Shown in pieces: positions 18,810 through 27,838 of a stretch of DNA of 64,000 nt. The stretch is taken from the NCBI RefSeq assembly GCF_011769985.2, contig NZ_CP039734.2:1736001-1800000 (forward strand). Direction: 5' to 3'. The notes below the pieces were generated by a model, which was not told the origin of the DNA, did no database searches, and saw only the letters and a list, made by a program, of their open reading frames with translations. The DNA is from Sulfurospirillum diekertiae (lineage in GTDB: Bacteria > Campylobacterota > Campylobacteria > Campylobacterales > Sulfurospirillaceae). The first letter of the stretch is position 1, and each line of letters starts with the position of its first letter. Both the position numbers and the translations under genes were made by a program.

Positions 18810-19129
18810 AAGACATTTTGAATTAAAATCATATACGTCAGTGTTGCGATAAAAATGCTTAACAATGCGTTTTTAAACTTTACATGTAAAGCAATCGCAA
18901 CACACACACCAATGATTTCTGCTAAACCATACGGGTAACTTTCCCACTTCACATCTTTAAGCGCGTAAAACACTAAAATCACCATAATCATGAGCGGCAT
19001 ATTGAGTTCAATATACTTAATGAGTGGCGAAGGCTCACGTGTACGGAAAAGCAAGAAAGGAATGATGCGGGTTGCATACGTCGCAAGGGCTGCTATGATG
19101 ATGCTTCCGATGATGTAACTACTTTCCAT
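18806..19129 (-). CDS. azlD: AzlD-type branched-chain amino acid exporter subunit
   Basis: The 107-residue small membrane protein has about four hydrophobic segments (for example [19 protein letters not shown]), with the AzlD family motif [11 protein letters not shown] place the ATG at 19129, which overlaps the azlC end; an upstream frame to 19153 lies inside azlC. With AzlC it exports branched-chain amino acids or analogues. A dispersed palindrome inside encodes ALHVKF (18879). Confidence 0.85.
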   Translation of the reverse strand: MESSYIIGSIIIAALATYATRIIPFLLFRTREPSPLIKYIELNMPLMIMVILVFYALKDVKWESYPYGLAEIIGVCVAIALHVKFKNALLSIFIATLTYMILIQNVF

Positions 19130-19793
19130 TTTCCATACTCCTCTTAAAAACAATCAATACAAACGCAGCGGCACAAAGCGATAAAATAAGCATCTTTTGC
19201 GGCGGAAATAAAATCATGCCAAATAGCCCAATAATAAGGGCGACAAAAAAAGGCTTATGCAATCTATTTTTTTTGTATAGCTCAATGGAAAGTACCACAA
19301 ACAGTGCTGTCAATGAAAACTCAATGCCTTTGTAATTAAACGGCACAATATTACCAAGCACAGCACCTACAACACTACCAATGATCCAATAGCATTGGTT
19401 TAAAAAAGTAATCCAAAGATACGCACGTTCACGATTTTCTTCAGGAACTTCACTGGTTTTCAACAGTGCAAACGTCTCATCCGTGAGTCCAAAAATGAGG
19501 TAATGTTTTTTCCATGAAAACGCTTTAAAAGTTGAAATCATCGAAAGCCCATAAAAGGTATGGCGAAGGTTCAGCAAAAAGGTCGCAATACCAATTTCTA
19601 AAATGGTTGCTTGTGAAGCAAAAAGTGTGAGGGCTAAAAACTGACCCGAACCTGCAAAGATAAAAACGCTCATAAAAAAAGCATAATACCACGGAATCAA
19701 AAGTTTAGACAGTAAGAGTCCAAATGCCATTCCAAGAGGAATGTAGCCCATCATAACAGGAATGGTGAGTTTAAAAATTGCTAAAAAATTCAT
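19119..19793 (-). CDS. azlC: AzlC-type branched-chain amino acid permease
   Basis: The 224-residue polytopic membrane protein has PVMMGYIPLGMAFG near the N-terminus and LRHTFYGLSM in the middle, both family marks. It pairs with the overlapping azlD. The region upstream holds an exact palindrome at 19803, ten bases before the start codon. Confidence 0.88.
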   Translation of the reverse strand: MNFLAIFKLTIPVMMGYIPLGMAFGLLLSKLLIPWYYAFFMSVFIFAGSGQFLALTLFASQATILEIGIATFLLNLRHTFYGLSMISTFKAFSWKKHYLIFGLTDETFALLKTSEVPEENRERAYLWITFLNQCYWIIGSVVGAVLGNIVPFNYKGIEFSLTALFVVLSIELYKKNRLHKPFFVALIIGLFGMILFPPQKMLILSLCAAAFVLIVFKRSMENGK

Positions 19794-19818
19794 TCATTTT
19801 CTTTTACATGTAAAGTAT

Positions 19819-19838
19819 TCTGCCTCAAAAGAGGCAGA
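19819..19838. repeat. Short GAGGCAGA hairpin
   Basis: TCTGCCTC and GAGGCAGA are perfectly paired around AAAA. This equals the left hairpin of REP-like copies 4 and 5 without the rest, so it may be a solo remnant or a weak terminator of the 56-residue gene. Confidence 0.5.
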
Positions 19839-19850
19839 GCCATCAATAGA

Positions 19851-20021
19851 CTATTTTTTGATGTAGCGATCCAAATATTTTTGTGTTGCGTTGCTATCAC
19901 TGGCTTTTTGATGCAACTCTTTTTTAGAAGCTGTATCATTGGGTTTAACATCACTAAAATAGATCTGATCGATCGCAACAACCAGTGCGACCAAGATCAG
20001 AATGGGGAGCAAGAAAAGCAT
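19851..20021 (-). CDS. Small membrane protein, 56 aa
   Basis: A short frame from ATG 20021 gives a hydrophobic N-terminal segment (MLFLLPILILVALVVAI) and a charged, helical tail ending YLDRYIKK. It looks like a single-pass inner-membrane protein. It begins 13 bases after the flgG stop, so it probably belongs to the flagellar unit by transcription, though no role is known. Coding potential is supported by its placement and the clean membrane anchor. Confidence 0.55.
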   Translation of the reverse strand: MLFLLPILILVALVVAIDQIYFSDVKPNDTASKKELHQKASDSNATQKYLDRYIKK

Positions 20022-20033
20022 AATGACCTCAAA

Positions 20034-20822
20034 TCACGTTTTGAGAGCATTAACGGTTTGCAGCATTTGATCACTCGTCGTAATCGCTTTGGAATTCGCT
20101 TCATACGCACGTTGACCCGTAATAAGATCGGTCATCTCTTCTACCAACTGAACGTTACTCATCTCAACAAAATTTTGTCTGGTTTGACCAAGACCATTTA
20201 AACCGGGATTGCTCACAATAGGATCGCCTGAAGCATTGGTGTTGATGTAATTGTTATCCCCTAAAGAGTGAAGACCCGCGGGATTGATGAAGTTAGCAAG
20301 CTCAATTTGACCAATTTGTTGCGTTGCGGTTTGTCCTGCTTGAAGCACAGAAACCATACCGTCAACGCCAATGGTAATCTGCGTTGCATCGGCAGGAATA
20401 ACCAGTTGTGGAATCATTTGATACCCATCGCTGTTGATGACATTGCCATCGGCATCAAGCTTAAACGAACCATTACGGGTATAGCCTGTTGTTCCATCGG
20501 GGAGCAAAATTTGGAAAAAGCCATTTCCCGTAATTGCCATATCTAATGAATTGCCGGTCTCTTTAAAGTTACCTTGCGTAAACATCTTTGCAATCGCCGT
20601 AGGACGCACACCCAGTCCCACTTCAATACCCGTTGGAGAAACCGTTGTGCCACTGGTTGAAGTTCCAGCATACGTCATGGTTTGGTACATCAAATCCGCA
20701 AACTCGGCACGTTGCTTTTTATAACCAATCGTATTAACGTTTGAAATATTGTTTGAAGTAGTATCGATCTGTGTTTGTTGAGCGATCATACCCGTAGCGG
20801 CTGTATAAAGTGATCTGATCAT
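20034..20822 (-). CDS. flgG: Flagellar distal rod protein FlgG
   Basis: The 262-residue protein has the rod/hook N-terminal motif SLYTAATGMIAQQTQIDTTS, SNINT-like NISNVNTIGYKK, a flagellar basal-body D1 region with GNGFFQI, and the C-terminal QLVEEMTDLITGQRAYEAN. It builds the distal rod. It follows the flgF gene by 19 bases in the same direction. Confidence 0.95.
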   Translation of the reverse strand: MIRSLYTAATGMIAQQTQIDTTSNNISNVNTIGYKKQRAEFADLMYQTMTYAGTSTSGTTVSPTGIEVGLGVRPTAIAKMFTQGNFKETGNSLDMAITGNGFFQILLPDGTTGYTRNGSFKLDADGNVINSDGYQMIPQLVIPADATQITIGVDGMVSVLQAGQTATQQIGQIELANFINPAGLHSLGDNNYINTNASGDPIVSNPGLNGLGQTRQNFVEMSNVQLVEEMTDLITGQRAYEANSKAITTSDQMLQTVNALKT

Positions 20823-20841
20823 GCGTTATTCCTTACCTAAT

Positions 20842-21645
20842 TTATGCTTTTGTTGATGCAAGTTTAGAAATTGCTTCGGTATTAAGATCGTTCATATGTG
20901 ATTTCATTACTTTTTGATACATATCGACAAGCCTATTGGTTTCAATCAAACCAACCATTTCACTGACAGGATTGATATTGCTGGTTTCCAAAAATCCCTG
21001 TGTCACTAAATTACCTTCACCCAGTTGTGTTAATTCATCGGTACTTTTAAATTTATAGAGGTTATTACCCTCTTTGAGCAGTGATTTGACATCATCGCTT
21101 TGAACAATGTACAAACTCCCCAACTGATCTTCACGATTGTAAACGCCACCACTCTGATCGACGCGAAGTTCACCGTCTTCTGGAATGGTAATGTACTGTT
21201 GGTTTTGAAAATAGGTTGAAGGCAAAACAGGGTAACCTTCTTTGGTGGTCAAGACACCTTCATTATTGATAGAAAAAGAGCCATTTTGCGTTAAACGAAT
21301 GCCATTGGGCGTTTCAACCATAAAAAAAGCATCTTCACGTTTAAGTGCAAAATCCAAAGGATTGCCTGTATTTTTAACACCGCCTTGATCGTATTTCGTA
21401 TACTGCTCAACGATCTGAGGGACTCTGACAACGGAAGCATTCATAAATTTACTTGCCTCTTTTGTATTGTCCTTAAGGGGCATCTCATCTTTATATTCTT
21501 GAAAAATTCTTTTAAAATCACCTACGACCACATCATCACGTTTGTACGCTGTGGTATTTAAGTTGGCAAGGTTATTAGAGATGACATCCAGTCTGTTAAA
21601 CTGAGTAACCATTGCTCCGGTAACGCCATAGTAGCTATTTTGCAT
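20842..21645 (-). CDS. flgF: Flagellar proximal rod protein FlgF (FlgF/FlgG family)
   Basis: The 267-residue rod protein starts MQNSYYGVTGAMVTQ at ATG 21645, with GGGA upstream; a GTG 12 bases earlier is less likely. It has ISNNLANLNTTAYKRDD and the C-terminal EMVGLIETNRLVDMYQKVM. In several Campylobacterota this gene is annotated as a second flgG, so the FlgF label rests on order and length. A sigma-54 type promoter lies 39 bases ahead. Confidence 0.88.
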   Translation of the reverse strand: MQNSYYGVTGAMVTQFNRLDVISNNLANLNTTAYKRDDVVVGDFKRIFQEYKDEMPLKDNTKEASKFMNASVVRVPQIVEQYTKYDQGGVKNTGNPLDFALKREDAFFMVETPNGIRLTQNGSFSINNEGVLTTKEGYPVLPSTYFQNQQYITIPEDGELRVDQSGGVYNREDQLGSLYIVQSDDVKSLLKEGNNLYKFKSTDELTQLGEGNLVTQGFLETSNINPVSEMVGLIETNRLVDMYQKVMKSHMNDLNTEAISKLASTKA

Positions 21646-21683
21646 CGTTTTTCCCACTCGTATTTAGAATCATGTACTACTTA

Positions 21684-21699
21684 AGCAACTCCTGTTCCA
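21684..21699 (-). promoter_or_regulatory. Candidate sigma-54 promoter of flgFG
   Basis: TGGAACAGGAGTTGCT on the minus strand matches the -24/-12 pattern (TGGCAC, five bases, TTGC) with GG and GC at the correct 12-base spacing. Rod and hook genes of Campylobacterota are commonly RpoN-dependent. Confidence 0.75.
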
Positions 21700-21744
21700 T
21701 TTTGAAAAAATTACCCTTTTAATACTATTTAAAAAAAAACTCGG

Positions 21745-21750
21745 TATAAT
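21745..21750 (+). promoter_or_regulatory. Candidate -10 box of rpoD
   Basis: TATAAT preceded by CGG and an A-rich tract, with no -35 box, as expected for housekeeping promoters in this phylum. It lies 69 bases before the ATG. Confidence 0.6.
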
Positions 21751-21818
21751 CCACATCTTTTATTAAGAAATTTAGAAATTCCTACCTCCACACACCTTAC
21801 TCAAGGAGAGTTACACTT

Positions 21819-23675
21819 ATGGCTTCAAAAGAACTCTATACCGCATTAGAAGAACTTTTTGCAGAAAATGAAAAAGCACATGTTACTTACGAAAATGTTA
21901 TGGACCTTTTTGTAAAACCTCCAACACCTGCAAATGTCAAAAAGTTGATGAGTCTTTTAGAAAAATACAAAGTTACCTTAATTTCTTCTGCTGAAATTGC
22001 TAAAATGCGCAACAAAGAAGAAGCACGCAAAAGAGAAGAAGAGCGTCAAAAACTCCAAGATGAAGCCCTAGAAGAAGAGTTTGACCTTGCCAGCGAAAAA
22101 GAACTTTTAGAGTGGTCACGCAGTGATAGTCCTGTGCGAATGTATCTTCGTGAAATGGGACAAATTTCACTTTTAACCAAAGATGAAGAGATTGACATCA
22201 GTAAAAAAATCGAATTTGGTGAAGATATTATCATTGATGCCTTCTGTTCTGTTCCTTATTTGATCGACTTTATTTTGGATTACAAAGAAGCGCTGATTAA
22301 CCGCGAACGCCGTGTCAAAGAACTGTTCAAAACCTTTGAAGACGACACCGATGATGACAGCGAAGAAGATGAATTTGACGATGAAGAAGGCGAAGAAGGC
22401 GAAGAGAAAAAAACCTTCTCTAAAAAAGACAACACAAGAACTGAAAAAGTTATTGAGAGCTTCAAGTCGCTCGAAAAAGCAAAAAAAGATTGGCTCAAAA
22501 GTCTTACCAGACCACCGGAAGAAAACCTTGAAGATCCAGAAGAGATGATGAACTACGATCTAGGACTTGCGTATAAAAAGAAACTTCTTAAAGACGCGTT
22601 GATGGATCTAGGACCTACGAGCAAGTTGATTAACGAGCTTGTAAAATCCATGGAAACAGCGCTTAAAAGTGACTTTGAATTCGATAAAGAGCTGAAACGT
22701 TTAGAGTATCGTTTACCTCTTTTTAACGAGACATTGAGAGAAAATCACGTCAAACTACTTGTGAATATTGTTGATCTTAACAAAGAAGATATTACGACGA
22801 TGGTTCCTGAAGCCACGATGGTTTCGACCTACATGGAGATCAAAAAACTGTTCCAAACCAAGGAAGCGAGTAAACAAGGCTTTGATCTTGATCCTGAAAA
22901 ACTTAAAGAGGTTTTAGAACAGATCAAACGGGGTAAAAAAATTGCTGATGAGTCTAAAACACGTATGGCAAAAAGTAACCTTCGTCTGGTTGTTTCTATC
23001 GCAAAACGTTATACAAACCGTGGTTTACCATTCTTGGATCTCATTCAAGAGGGCAACATTGGTTTGATGAAAGCCGTTGATAAATTTGAGTACAAAAAAG
23101 GGTACAAATTTTCAACCTATGCGACATGGTGGATTCGTCAAGCGATTTCACGTGCCATTGCCGATCAAGCCCGTACCATTCGTATTCCAATCCACATGAT
23201 CGAGACGATCAACCGTATCAACAAAATCATTCGTAAACACCTTCAAGAAGAAGGTAAAGAGCCTGACATCGAAACGATTGCATTGGAAGTGGGTTTGAGT
23301 GCCGATAAAGTCAAAAATGTCATCAAAATCACTAAAGAGCCTATTTCGTTGGAAGCACCTATTGGTAATGAAGATGATGGTAAATTTGGCGATTTTGTTG
23401 AAGATAAAACTTCTATTGCGCCGATTGATTACATTCTAAAATCCGATCTTAAAGATCAAATTGATGAAGTACTTGATCAACTCAATGATCGTGAAAAAGC
23501 CGTCATTCGTATGCGTTTTGGTTTGATGCACGATGAAAGCGATCGAACGCTTGAAGAGATCGGTAAAGAGCTTAACGTTACACGAGAGCGTGTTCGTCAA
23601 ATCGAAAGCTCTGCGATTAAAAAACTGAAACATCCAAAAGTTGGACGAAAACTTAAAAACTATATTGAGAGCTAA
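21819..23675 (+). CDS. rpoD: RNA polymerase sigma factor RpoD
   Basis: The 618-residue housekeeping sigma factor has region 1.2 with [16 protein letters not shown], an acidic insert near residues 175-195 (runs of Asp and Glu), region 2 with [16 protein letters not shown] and [14 protein letters not shown], and region 4 with [16 protein letters not shown]. Length matches the RpoD of Campylobacter and Helicobacter. GGAG lies about eight bases before the ATG. It is followed after only three bases by a PAS-type gene. Confidence 0.97.
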   Translation: MASKELYTALEELFAENEKAHVTYENVMDLFVKPPTPANVKKLMSLLEKYKVTLISSAEIAKMRNKEEARKREEERQKLQDEALEEEFDLASEKELLEWSRSDSPVRMYLREMGQISLLTKDEEIDISKKIEFGEDIIIDAFCSVPYLIDFILDYKEALINRERRVKELFKTFEDDTDDDSEEDEFDDEEGEEGEEKKTFSKKDNTRTEKVIESFKSLEKAKKDWLKSLTRPPEENLEDPEEMMNYDLGLAYKKKLLKDALMDLGPTSKLINELVKSMETALKSDFEFDKELKRLEYRLPLFNETLRENHVKLLVNIVDLNKEDITTMVPEATMVSTYMEIKKLFQTKEASKQGFDLDPEKLKEVLEQIKRGKKIADESKTRMAKSNLRLVVSIAKRYTNRGLPFLDLIQEGNIGLMKAVDKFEYKKGYKFSTYATWWIRQAISRAIADQARTIRIPIHMIETINRINKIIRKHLQEEGKEPDIETIALEVGLSADKVKNVIKITKEPISLEAPIGNEDDGKFGDFVEDKTSIAPIDYILKSDLKDQIDEVLDQLNDREKAVIRMRFGLMHDESDRTLEEIGKELNVTRERVRQIESSAIKKLKHPKVGRKLKNYIES

Positions 23676-23678
23676 GCA

Positions 23679-24365
23679 ATGAGTAGTTTTGCAGAAGCGT
23701 GGATTGAACATGATTACAATCCTTTTATTGTTTTTGACAACACGGGTAAGATTGTTTCCCTCAACCAAGAAGCACAATACCTTCTTGGTGAGGTGAACCA
23801 TAAAAAAATCTTTGACATTGCCCAAACCTATGCGAGTATGACCTATGGGTTTAAAACAACCATTGTAGACATTTCGTTTAGTTCGTACAAATTCTATGCC
23901 ATTACGGTGGGGTATGATGATGAAACATCCATTGGTATTAAGCTTTACAAGAGCGCTACAAAGAAATTTGCTAACGTTGAAGAATATGGCGAAAGTGTCA
24001 ACATCTACGCACTTTTAGATCTTTGCATTAGTGCTTCTTCTACCAACGCTAATATCAAGTTCAAAAAAGAGTTTGACCCGACGTTTCCAGATGTTCGCCT
24101 CAAAGTCGAAGACTTTATGAAACTACTGACTAAAGTTTACCAATCACACCTCAATGCACCTATTATCACCACGCGCTTAGCGCTGATTACAGGTGAATAT
24201 ATTCGTTTTAATACTAAAAAGTACCCTATTTTTTCAATCTCCATCAAAGGCGAAAACAGAGATAGAAACTACGAAAAGAGTATCGAAGAAATTGGTATTA
24301 AAAGTAACTGTACGATTCATTTTGAACAAGACGAAACACTGATCCACGCAGCATTAGTCTCCTAA
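23679..24365 (+). CDS. PAS-type protein co-transcribed with rpoD
   Basis: This 228-residue soluble protein starts with a PAS-like fold (DYNPFIVFDNTGKIVSLNQEA, residues 10-31). The C-terminal half, with DLCISASSTNANIKFKKEFD and YIRFNTKKYPIFSISI, is laid out like a degenerate histidine-kinase core: a helix region then a strand-rich ATPase-like part, without a recognisable H-box or G-box. It begins three bases after the rpoD stop. The role is unknown; a sensory or partner function near RpoD is only inferred from position. Confidence 0.6.
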   Translation: MSSFAEAWIEHDYNPFIVFDNTGKIVSLNQEAQYLLGEVNHKKIFDIAQTYASMTYGFKTTIVDISFSSYKFYAITVGYDDETSIGIKLYKSATKKFANVEEYGESVNIYALLDLCISASSTNANIKFKKEFDPTFPDVRLKVEDFMKLLTKVYQSHLNAPIITTRLALITGEYIRFNTKKYPIFSISIKGENRDRNYEKSIEEIGIKSNCTIHFEQDETLIHAALVS

Positions 24366-24371
24366 AAAATC

Positions 24372-24405
24372 TTTACATGTAAAGTTTAGAATCTTTACAT
24401 GTAAG
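24372..24405. terminator. Palindrome pair acting as bidirectional terminator
   Basis: TTTACATGTAAA (24372-24383) and TTTACATGTAAG (24394-24405) pair into a stem of about 15 base pairs. The pair sits between the convergent PAS-type and HxlR genes. Confidence 0.6.
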
Positions 24406-24415
24406 ATTTACTTCT

Positions 24416-24790
24416 TTACGCATTCATACACGATCCATCATCAAATACTTCGCTCTCTACCCTATGCTCTTTTCCCCATTGATACATCAAGCTGAGTATG
24501 GGAATGACAGATTCTCCCTCTTTGGTAAGTGAATATTCTACCTTTGGTGGAACTTCATTGTACTGTTCTCTGTGAATAATATTGTTGCTCACCAGCTCTT
24601 TAAGTTGTTGACTTAATGTCTTATGCGCAATCGGTTTAAGTAACTCTCTGAGTCGATTGTATCTTATGACGCCTGCTCTACTAATTTCCCACAAGATAAT
24701 CCACTTCCATTTTCCCTCAAGAATCGACATCGTATAATACATTGGGCATTTTTCATATTTATCGCTAAAATTTTGCACTGTTGTCTCCAT
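24416..24790 (-). CDS. HxlR-family transcriptional regulator
   Basis: This 124-residue winged-helix protein has the family hallmark YEKCPM with Cys15, then ILEGKWKWIILWEI and LREL with HKTLSQQLKELV. Members with a single N-terminal cysteine often sense quinones, diamide or aldehydes. It is divergent from a flavodoxin-type reductase, and a perfect inverted repeat lies between them, so it probably regulates that gene and itself. Confidence 0.9.
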   Translation of the reverse strand: METTVQNFSDKYEKCPMYYTMSILEGKWKWIILWEISRAGVIRYNRLRELLKPIAHKTLSQQLKELVSNNIIHREQYNEVPPKVEYSLTKEGESVIPILSLMYQWGKEHRVESEVFDDGSCMNA

Positions 24791-24798
24791 TACTTCCC

Positions 24799-24821
24799 TT
24801 TTAGTTAGTATATAACTAAAA
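24799..24821. promoter_or_regulatory. Candidate HxlR operator
   Basis: Nine-base arms TTTTAGTTA and TAACTAAAA flank GTATA, a perfect inverted repeat in the intergenic region between the divergent hxlR and flavodoxin genes, nine bases before the hxlR start. Confidence 0.65.
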
Positions 24822-24891
24822 AGTTCATTCTATACTTAAGTCATATATTACTCTATACTTCCATTTATCAAATGATTGAGAAGGAAAAGAT

Positions 24892-25575
24892 ATGAAAATT
24901 GTAGCCATCAATGGAAGTCCTCGCAAAAATGCCAACACCGCAACCTTGCTAAAACATGCTCTCAAAGGCGCCGAAGCACAAGGTGCGCAAACAGAGCTCG
25001 TACATCTTTACGATTTGAATTACAAAGGATGCGTGAGCTGTTTTGCGTGTAAGCTCATAGGTGGAAAATCGTACGGAAAATGTGCCCATAAAGATGAACT
25101 CAAACCGCTTTTAGAAAAGCTACGAGACGTAGATGCCATTCTTTTAGGTTCACCCATTTATTTTGGAAACATCACTGGAATGATGCGCTCTTTCATCGAA
25201 CGCTTAGCGTTTCAATATACCCTTTACGATGCCAATTACTCCTCATTATTTCCCAGAAAAATACCCATAGGGTTGATGTATACAATGAATTTAGATGAAA
25301 AACGCATGCGAGAATGGGGTTATGTTGAAGCACTTCAAGGTCTTGAAAAAAGACTTGGCAGTATATTTGGCTCTTCTGAAGCACTTTATGTCACCGATAC
25401 CTACCAGTTTAAAGACTATTCTAAATACGAAGTAACCGCTTTTAGTGAGGAACTTAAAGCAAAAAGACGGAAAGAAGTGTTCCCACAAGATTGCGAAAAA
25501 GCGTTTGATATGGGAGAGAGATTTGTCACCAATGGTGTTTCCTCTACTTTTTGCAGTGAGCATGCTCCGCATTAA
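24892..25575 (+). CDS. Flavodoxin-fold NAD(P)H-dependent reductase
   Basis: This 227-residue protein begins with the FMN phosphate loop NGSPRKNANTATLL and has GCVSCFACK, LGSPIYFGNITGMMRSFIER and a C-terminal tail. It fits the FMN reductase / iron-sulfur flavoprotein family. The two close cysteines (VSCFAC) may be redox-active. With the divergent HxlR regulator it suggests inducible quinone or aromatic detoxification. The physiological substrate is unknown. Confidence 0.85.
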   Translation: MKIVAINGSPRKNANTATLLKHALKGAEAQGAQTELVHLYDLNYKGCVSCFACKLIGGKSYGKCAHKDELKPLLEKLRDVDAILLGSPIYFGNITGMMRSFIERLAFQYTLYDANYSSLFPRKIPIGLMYTMNLDEKRMREWGYVEALQGLEKRLGSIFGSSEALYVTDTYQFKDYSKYEVTAFSEELKAKRRKEVFPQDCEKAFDMGERFVTNGVSSTFCSEHAPH

Positions 25576-25588
25576 CAGGAAATTTACG

Positions 25589-25622
25589 TTTACATGTAAA
25601 GCTATTTGGCTTTACATGTAAA
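25589..25622 (+). terminator. Palindrome pair forming a 14-bp hairpin
   Basis: Two exact TTTACATGTAAA copies are separated by GCTATTTGGC, so the arms extend to TTTACATGTAAAGC and GCTTTACATGTAAA. The pair follows the flavodoxin stop by 14 bases. Confidence 0.65.
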
Positions 25623-25645
25623 CAAAAACAAATTAAAAAAATTTA

Positions 25646-25667
25646 CGTACGACTTAGTTGCATAATG
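25646..25667 (+). promoter_or_regulatory. Candidate metal-regulator box upstream of the DUF1007-like gene
   Basis: AGTTGCATAATG (25656-25667) is identical to a 12-mer upstream of znuA. The left arm CGTACGACT is an imperfect mirror of the right arm. The box lies about 40 bases before the ATG. Confidence 0.5.
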
Positions 25668-25705
25668 ATAAACTACCCATCATAAAAATTATAGGTAGAC
25701 ACTTT

Positions 25706-26269
25706 ATGCTCAAAACTCTAATTATCTTACTTCTTTCGTTCAATTTTGCCTATTCTTGCGCTCTGTGCGGTAATGGTAAAGCCTCTTTTGTCACGGTAGC
25801 CATGAACGCGTATTTTGCAGAGGATAAAATCGAAAAAATACATACGCAGTGGAAATTTGATTCAGGTACATCCAAAGACTTTAAACAATTGTACTCAGAA
25901 AAAATCCTCGCATCTGATAAAAAGAGAATGTATGATGGACTCGAAAATTTCCAAGTACCCTACTTCATGACTTCTATTATCATTAATGGAAAAAATATCT
26001 CTTTTAAAGCTGAAAATTTTGACTTATCCTTTGATCACAATATCGTCACCATAGAATTTGATATACCCCTCAATTACAGCCTAAATGATAAAAACAGTGT
26101 CGAAATTATCTTTGTCGATTCGACCAAAGCGATCGTGTTTCTAGAAAATCTTGACAATCTTGACATTAACAATTCAACGAATTACACCATTAAAAAGCTC
26201 AATGGCTTCAAAGTGATCAAAGAGCTTGTCGCAACAGTCAATTATATTAAACTAGAGATTTCTAAATGA
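25706..26269 (+). CDS. DUF1007-like periplasmic metal-uptake protein
   Basis: The 187-residue exported protein has the signal MLKTLIILLLSFNFAYS followed by CALCGNG, which could place a lipid or bind metal. The rest resembles the DUF1007 family often paired with NicO/RcnA-like permeases: FKQLYSEKILASDKKRMYDGL and a strand-rich end. I chose ATG 25706; an upstream frame starting at 25658 lies across the promoter. Its stop overlaps the next gene (ATGA). It probably delivers a divalent cation. Confidence 0.7.
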   Translation: MLKTLIILLLSFNFAYSCALCGNGKASFVTVAMNAYFAEDKIEKIHTQWKFDSGTSKDFKQLYSEKILASDKKRMYDGLENFQVPYFMTSIIINGKNISFKAENFDLSFDHNIVTIEFDIPLNYSLNDKNSVEIIFVDSTKAIVFLENLDNLDINNSTNYTIKKLNGFKVIKELVATVNYIKLEISK

Positions 26270-27036
26270 ATACAAACTATACGGCTGAAATGGCCTTACT
26301 GCTAAAAAATTTAGCGATTCAGCTAGGCACATTGTTGGAAAACATTAAAAACGAGCACACTGTATTGTCTATTATTTCTCTTTTAACGCTTTCCTTTATG
26401 TATGGCTTAGTGCATGCAGCAGGACCAGGGCATGGCAAAACACTGGTGGCATCTTACTTTACCTCTAATGACAAAAATTATAAAAAAGCTTTGAGCTTGT
26501 CATTTATGATTGCAACGGTGCATACCTTTTCAGCGCTGATTCTGACGTACGTTTTGTATTATCTGTTTCAAAATATTTTTTCAGTCGCTATCCTTAACAT
26601 TGCCGACATTGCAACGAAGATTTCAGGTGCTCTCATCATCAGTATTGGTGTGTATTTGTTGTATGGGAAATACAAACATTACAAAAGCACAAAAACGCTG
26701 CAATGGAGCACTCAAAAAATAGCTTCATGCAATTGTGCCAGTTGCAAAACGCAAAACTCAACCGATGTGGCTTTGGTCTTAGCCGCTGGACTCATACCCT
26801 GCCCTGGTACGATCACGGTATTTTTATTTTCAATCTCGCTTGGACTGTACTGGATAGGCTTTTTAAGCGCCGTCGTGATGAGCCTTGGCATGAGCTCAAT
26901 TATTGCAATAACTGCTTTAGCGAGTGTTAAAATTCGTAATAGCTCAAAAAATAGGTATTCTAAACTCTTGAAATATCTCGATTTTGGGGCGACGTTCATT
27001 ATTATTATCTTAGGACTTATCCTCATTTTGAATTAG
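26266..27036 (+). CDS. NicO/RcnA-like metal permease
   Basis: This 256-residue membrane protein has about six hydrophobic segments and the family motifs HAAGPGHGKTLVASYF (near residue 50) and AAGLIPCPGTITVFLF (near 170), plus a cysteine-rich loop (SCNCASCKTQ) that may bind metal. Members move nickel or cobalt. Its place between a DUF1007-like protein and znuCB suggests that zinc, or zinc as well as nickel, is the cargo, which is inference. Confidence 0.75.
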   Translation: MNTNYTAEMALLLKNLAIQLGTLLENIKNEHTVLSIISLLTLSFMYGLVHAAGPGHGKTLVASYFTSNDKNYKKALSLSFMIATVHTFSALILTYVLYYLFQNIFSVAILNIADIATKISGALIISIGVYLLYGKYKHYKSTKTLQWSTQKIASCNCASCKTQNSTDVALVLAAGLIPCPGTITVFLFSISLGLYWIGFLSAVVMSLGMSSIIAITALASVKIRNSSKNRYSKLLKYLDFGATFIIIILGLILILN

Positions 27037-27080
27037 AAGTCAGGAACATATGCAATTATTAAAATTAAAAAAGGTACACC

Positions 27081-27830
27081 GTGGTATTAAAAAACTTTAA
27101 AGACACTGTCATTGAAGCAAAAAATTTAAACTTTAAAACCATTATTCGAGATGTGACGTTTGACATTAGAAGAGGTGATTATGCGGCGATTATTGGACCT
27201 AACGGTGGAGGAAAAAGTACGCTTATTAAGCTTATCCTTGGACTTATTCCCTATAACAGCGGTATGCTCAAATTGTTTGGAAAGACACCAACGCTGAGTG
27301 CTTTGAAAAAGATAGGCTATGTTTCTCAAGGCATCTCAAAATTGGATGAAAATTTTCCCATCAGCGTTCATGAAGTCGTCAAACTTGGGCTCATTGCCAA
27401 TAAATCTCTGTTTGCAAGCATCAATCGAAGCGATTTGGAGATCATTGATCGTGCTTTAAGGAAGATGAATATCGAAGATTTGAAAGACGCCAAAATCAGC
27501 GAACTCTCAGGCGGACAGCGCCAACGCGTGATGATCGCCAAAGCGCTAGTCAATAACCCACAAATCCTCATTCTCGATGAACCCAATACAGGCGTTGACA
27601 AGCAATCCCAAATCAATTTTTACGCCCTTTTAAAAGATTTAAATGGCAAAGAGAACATTACAATTCTTTTTATTACCCATGATTTAGGTGTTATCGTGGA
27701 TGACATCAACAAAGTTTTGTGCATCAACCAAACACTTTTAGCCTGCCACGATCCGCGCCAAATCTATCATTCAGAACAGTTAAATCAGCTCTATGGCGTC
27801 GATGCGCACATGGTTTGCCACCATCATTAA
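27081..27830 (+). CDS. znuC: Metal ABC transporter ATPase ZnuC
   Basis: The 249-residue ABC ATPase has Walker A IIGPNGGGKSTLIK, signature ELSGGQRQRV, Walker B LILDEPNTGVD and a histidine-rich C-terminus (HMVCHHH) usual for the zinc/manganese family. The start is GTG 27081 with AAGG six bases ahead. It powers the ZnuB permease in the next gene. Confidence 0.9.
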   Translation: MVLKNFKDTVIEAKNLNFKTIIRDVTFDIRRGDYAAIIGPNGGGKSTLIKLILGLIPYNSGMLKLFGKTPTLSALKKIGYVSQGISKLDENFPISVHEVVKLGLIANKSLFASINRSDLEIIDRALRKMNIEDLKDAKISELSGGQRQRVMIAKALVNNPQILILDEPNTGVDKQSQINFYALLKDLNGKENITILFITHDLGVIVDDINKVLCINQTLLACHDPRQIYHSEQLNQLYGVDAHMVCHHH

Positions 27831-27838
27831 GGATTGAT

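Noticed and set aside
19790..19981. Open frame of 63 codons on the minus strand
   Set aside because: It is a shadow of the 56-residue membrane protein at 19851-20021, which has the better composition and placement.
22280..22498. Serine-rich antisense frame inside rpoD
   Set aside because: It merely reflects the Asp/Glu/Lys repeats of the RpoD insert on the other strand.
27050..27100. A 16-codon frame before znuC as leader peptide
   Set aside because: It overlaps the znuC start, has no regulatory codon run and only a moderate binding site.
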